DNA of 64,000 bases. Source: Pseudevernia furfuracea. Its lineage: Eukaryota > Ascomycota > Lecanoromycetes > Lecanorales > Parmeliaceae. The translations under genes and the position numbers were made by a program. Location of the stretch: positions 2,294,001 to 2,358,000 of the forward strand of contig JAIUPT010000041.1 of NCBI GenBank assembly GCA_022315425.1, given 5' to 3'. Positions 60,781-64,000 of the stretch are shown here, piece after piece; position 1 is the stretch's first letter; each line of letters begins with the position of its first letter. The notes below the pieces were generated by a model. That model saw only the letters and a program-made list of their open reading frames with translations. It ran no database searches and was not told the origin of the DNA.

Positions 60781-62604
60781 AACGATAAGTCTCTTATTAT
60801 TAAAGAACTTACTTAATAATAAGAATTAACGACGCGTAAGCGAGATCGTTCACGTAAAATATAAATAACTATTAAATTAATTATATTCTTAAGCGATATT
60901 TATATTAAAAGCGTATTTTAGAACTTGTTACTACTATAAAATATAAATTAAAATATTTATTTATTTATTTAATTAATTAAGATATTTTATAGCGAAGAAG
61001 TATCGTATTAAAATACGCGCTATTAATATAAATATTAATTTATAAGAGATATTTAAAGTAATTATAAAAAGATATTTTAAGAGTTTAAATATTCGCGTTA
61101 CTACTTAAAGAAAGATCGTCACTTAAGAATTTTATCAAGTCTTCGAATTAATTAGTCGAAGTCGATTCGTTTATTATAAAAACGACGTCGTTATTAGAGT
61201 TATTTATTAATAAGTTTTTCGTCTTTAACGTCTCAAAGTCGATAAAGAGATTCTTTAAAGAAGATTTCTTACTTTTTTTAAACGTATTCTTATACTTTTA
61301 ATAGCTTTTAAACTTCTTCTTTAAGAGTTTATTAATATTTTTTAATTTAAAAACGCGCGATTTTACGATTACGAGTCGAGTTTAAAATTTTATAATAATA
61401 ATCGATATAACTTACGCTATCGTTATCGTTTATTTTTATAACTTTCGTTAGTAAGTAATTCTTCGATTAAGTCGAACTCGCGTACGCGTTATATTATTAA
61501 TTTAGTTAACGCGCGTTAGACGTCGTATTAATTTTCTTACTTATCGCTGAAACGACGAAAAAATTTTAACGTAATAATTTAAATCGCGATAATCTTTTTT
61601 ATAAGTGTTATAAAGAGAGATTATATTTTTTATATACGTATCGTTTTTCTTATAAAAACAAGTTCGATAAGAAAAATTAATTATTAAAATAATTAACGAT
61701 ATCGCTTAGTTATCGAGATAAGTATTTATTATCGAAAGAAGTTTATATTAAAAAGTTATTTACGTTAATATTAATAATATTAATAGACGCAGTTAATAAT
61801 ATAGAGTATTTATAATAATAAAAAAAGTTATATATAATAAAAGAGTCTATTATATATTAGCTGCGTTATCTTAGAGTCGTTATTAAAATAAAGTAAGTAT
61901 TTATTAAAAGAGTTAAAGAAATTACGAAGAAGAGAAAACATTAAGACGAGAAAGTTATTTATATATATAATAATTGTTGTTGTCTGTCGCACGAAGTAAC
62001 GTTATTCGAATAGATATTATTATCTTTAATAGTACTAGATAGCGCGCTTTAAAATCGACGTCGTTATCGTGTTATTATTATTTTCGACTAGCGTTAAATA
62101 TAAGAATAAAGAAATTATCGTTATTATTATAACGTCTCGCGAGCGAGAATTGTTAACGAGAAAATTATAATAAGAACTTCGTTACTATATAAGAATATTA
62201 AAGCAAATTAATAATAATATCGTTAAATCTCGTTACGAGATAGCGTTATCGAATCGATATCGTTATAATCGTTCGTTACTTTTATTACTAAGTACTTTAA
62301 GAACTTTATATTAAAGTATATTGCTTCGTTATTAATTATCTATTAATATTAAAGAAGAATATTATTAATTAAATATCGAATCTCTATCGCTATTATTAAA
62401 TTAGCGTTAAGAAATCGCGACTATCGCGCGTATCTTTTAAATCGAATATTTCGATATCGCTTTTATAACGACGTCGCGATTAAAATAACTCTTTTTTCTC
62501 GTTTTTTGATAGAGATTTAAAGATTTTTTAACGAGTATTTTAATTAATTACTTTAGACGTTTGAGAATTAAAGTCTAAAAGAGAAAACAATTATTAAATT
62601 ATAA
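60781..62604 (+). repeat. 3' internal region of the gypsy element
   Basis: This is AT-rich RIP-altered sequence between the chromodomain and the right LTR, with no open frame. Near 61610-61680 a plus-strand C-rich phrase (CYKERLYFLYTYR) might be a lost zinc knuckle of an additional frame, but support is weak. Confidence 0.4.
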
Positions 62605-62845
62605 TATTATAAGCTTTATTAGATCGTCTATTTTTATAATTCGATAAGAATTTTAAAGTTTAATATTTTGTTCTCTTAATAAGCTTAATAAGATATTATT
62701 ATCTAATATGCTTTTAAGTTTTAAAGTTTAATTCTTTAGAAATTAGTTTTATTATTAATAGATACTATTAAACTTTATTACGACTTCACGTCTTTTAATA
62801 CTCTAAGTTCGTTAGCTCGTCGTTAGCGAATCTAGTCTCTTATAA
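62605..62845 (+). repeat. Right (3') LTR of the gypsy element
   Basis: 241 bp, the same length as the left LTR and collinear with it. It is followed directly by the 126-bp tandem units. Confidence 0.7.
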
Positions 62846-62849
62846 ATAC

Positions 62850-63090
62850 GTTAATGTTAAATTAATTATACTAATTAACGTGTCTGAATACTCTTCTTTT
62901 AATACTCTTAAACTCGTATTTATTACTTATATCTTTAGCTTCTCGATCTTATCATATCGTTCTTAATTTTAATATGTTAATATTAGATTAATTATACTAA
63001 TTAGCGTGAATAAATACTCTTCTTTTAATACTCTTAAACTCGTCTTTATTACTTATACGTTTAACTTCTTAATCTTATTCTATGATTTAG
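62850..63090. repeat. Two units of a 126-bp tandem repeat, right of the gypsy element
   Basis: The phrase GTTAAT(G/A)TTA(A/G)ATTAATTATAC begins at 62850 and again at 62976, a period of 126 bp; the second unit is partial. It is homologous to 49002-49144 on the other side of the element. Confidence 0.6.
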
Positions 63091-64000
63091 TCTTCGAAAA
63101 TATTAATATAAAACTTATTAATTCATAACTTTTCGTGAAATTTAAAAATAAAGTTATTTAATAATAAAGAGTAATAATATCAAAATGTGAGTTTTAATAA
63201 AAAATATAATCACTCGTTACGAATCTTTAAATAATAAATTTAATAAGAATATTTCGAATTTTATTATAAAAGCGATTCTTTTTAATTACTATTAAACGAT
63301 TTAAGAATTATAAATAAATTAAATTATATATAAAGAGATAGTATTTAAAGTCGTCTCGTTCGACTAATAAAAAGAAGATTAATATTCGAATATCTAAACG
63401 AAAATTTTAAGTCTCTTAAGTCTTATCTAAACGAAGATAAAATAAGACGAATAAGCATTAATTAGTTACTTTATATGCGATATTAGACTCTACTTCGAGA
63501 TTTTTCCTCGTAGCTTTAAAGATTTCTTTTATTATATTTTCGTTATAAAAAAATTAAAGTATTTATAAAATCTATAGTATAGCTTTTAAATTCTAATATA
63601 AGACTTTATTTGTTATTGAGTCGATCTATCTAGTAATTGTAGCGTATAATAAGTCTTACGTAGCATAGATCGCTCGATTATATTTTAAAGTCTCTTTATA
63701 CGCTTCATTTTATAACAAATATTAACGATATACATTAAAGATACTTAAGAAGTCATTAATATAGTAGTCGTCGCTCGCTATATACGCTTCTACTTGATTA
63801 ACTATAAGAACAAGATATTCGAGATTAATAACAATGTCTAACGCTTATTTCTTGAAGCTCTTCACTAATATATCGAGACGCGCGAATTTGAGAAGAAGTT
63901 CTAATTCTTTATTATTATTTATTTTCGAAACGTATCGCATTTGAGATTCAGCAAGTTTTTTTAATACTCGATTTCTACTCGTATAGAGTATATTATCGTG
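63091..64000. repeat. AT-rich RIP-altered DNA to the window edge
   Basis: No open frame or recognised element. The last 400 bp are slightly less altered. Confidence 0.5.

Larger units (their letters stand above)
49145..62845 (+). mobile_element. Chromodomain Ty3/gypsy retrotransposon, RIP-inactivated, with three nested insertions
   Basis: The two LTRs are both 241 bp (49145-49385 and 62605-62845, beginning TGTTATAAG-like and ending CTTATAA). A purine run AAAAGAGAAAA lies just before the right LTR. Removing the insertions at 49470-54068, 54834-56327 and 56462-56956 leaves about 7.1 kb, normal for gypsy. On the plus strand, RT is readable at about 57900-58700 (LRLYINYKDFN, LNLKNIYYKIRIK, the active site as YLNNILIY for YLDDILIY), RNase H at about 58740-59150 (RSIAFFSRKL, NYEIYN*ELL), integrase at about 59690-60050 (IKRRLSIIFYL*INN*TKR) and a chromodomain at about 60590-60780. 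Stops are dense and both RT active-site Asp are Asn. It is copy-and-paste in origin and dead. Confidence 0.75.

Overview
The window looks like nuclear DNA of a filamentous ascomycete (Pezizomycotina). The evidence is short 46-77 bp introns with CTAAC/CTGAC-type branch sites, TTAGGG-type teloboxes, HET and NACHT-ankyrin genes, and long AT-rich blocks in which CpA/TpG has been almost wholly lost while CpG survives. That last pattern is the trace of repeat-induced point mutation (RIP). Species cannot be named from the sequence alone.

Layout. 1-1,226 is the RIP-broken gag of an LTR retrotransposon cut by the window edge. 2.9-12 kb is a GC-balanced gene island. It holds four proteins with one membrane segment each (2,932; 4,083; 5,737; 10,429), one of them carrying a SprT-type HExxH metalloprotease signature, plus a six-exon G-protein-alpha-like gene (8,336-9,949) that stops just after switch II. 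13.1-23 kb is AT-rich RIP-altered repeat DNA with a small coding-like island near 15.6-16.7 kb. 23.0-25.4 kb is a second island: an intact HET-domain gene followed by a broken SET-domain gene. 25.4-35 kb is AT-rich and includes a palindromic element with a smaller element inside it, a RIP-destroyed tetratricopeptide-repeat gene, and a 96-bp palindromic element that has escaped RIP. 36.0-39.7 kb is a third island: a seven-exon STAND/NLR-like gene encoding lipase-like hydrolase, NACHT and ankyrin repeats (1,126 aa). 40-64 kb is a nest of transposons: two Tc1-type DD34E elements, at least four copies of a ~500-bp TIR family with 8-bp target duplications (one inside another and itself carrying an 859-bp insert), a chromodomain Ty3/gypsy element of 13.7 kb inflated by three nested insertions, and within it an internally deleted gypsy derivative with 161-bp LTRs and a perfect 5-bp target duplication.

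Biology. The surviving host genes next to the repeat blocks (HET, lipase-NACHT-ankyrin, G-alpha-like), together with the dead TPR gene, are of the kinds used by fungi in non-self recognition and regulated cell death. I infer that this is a fast-evolving subtelomere-like or repeat-rich compartment in which such genes expand, are mutated by RIP and are lost. No tRNA, rRNA or CRISPR array was seen.
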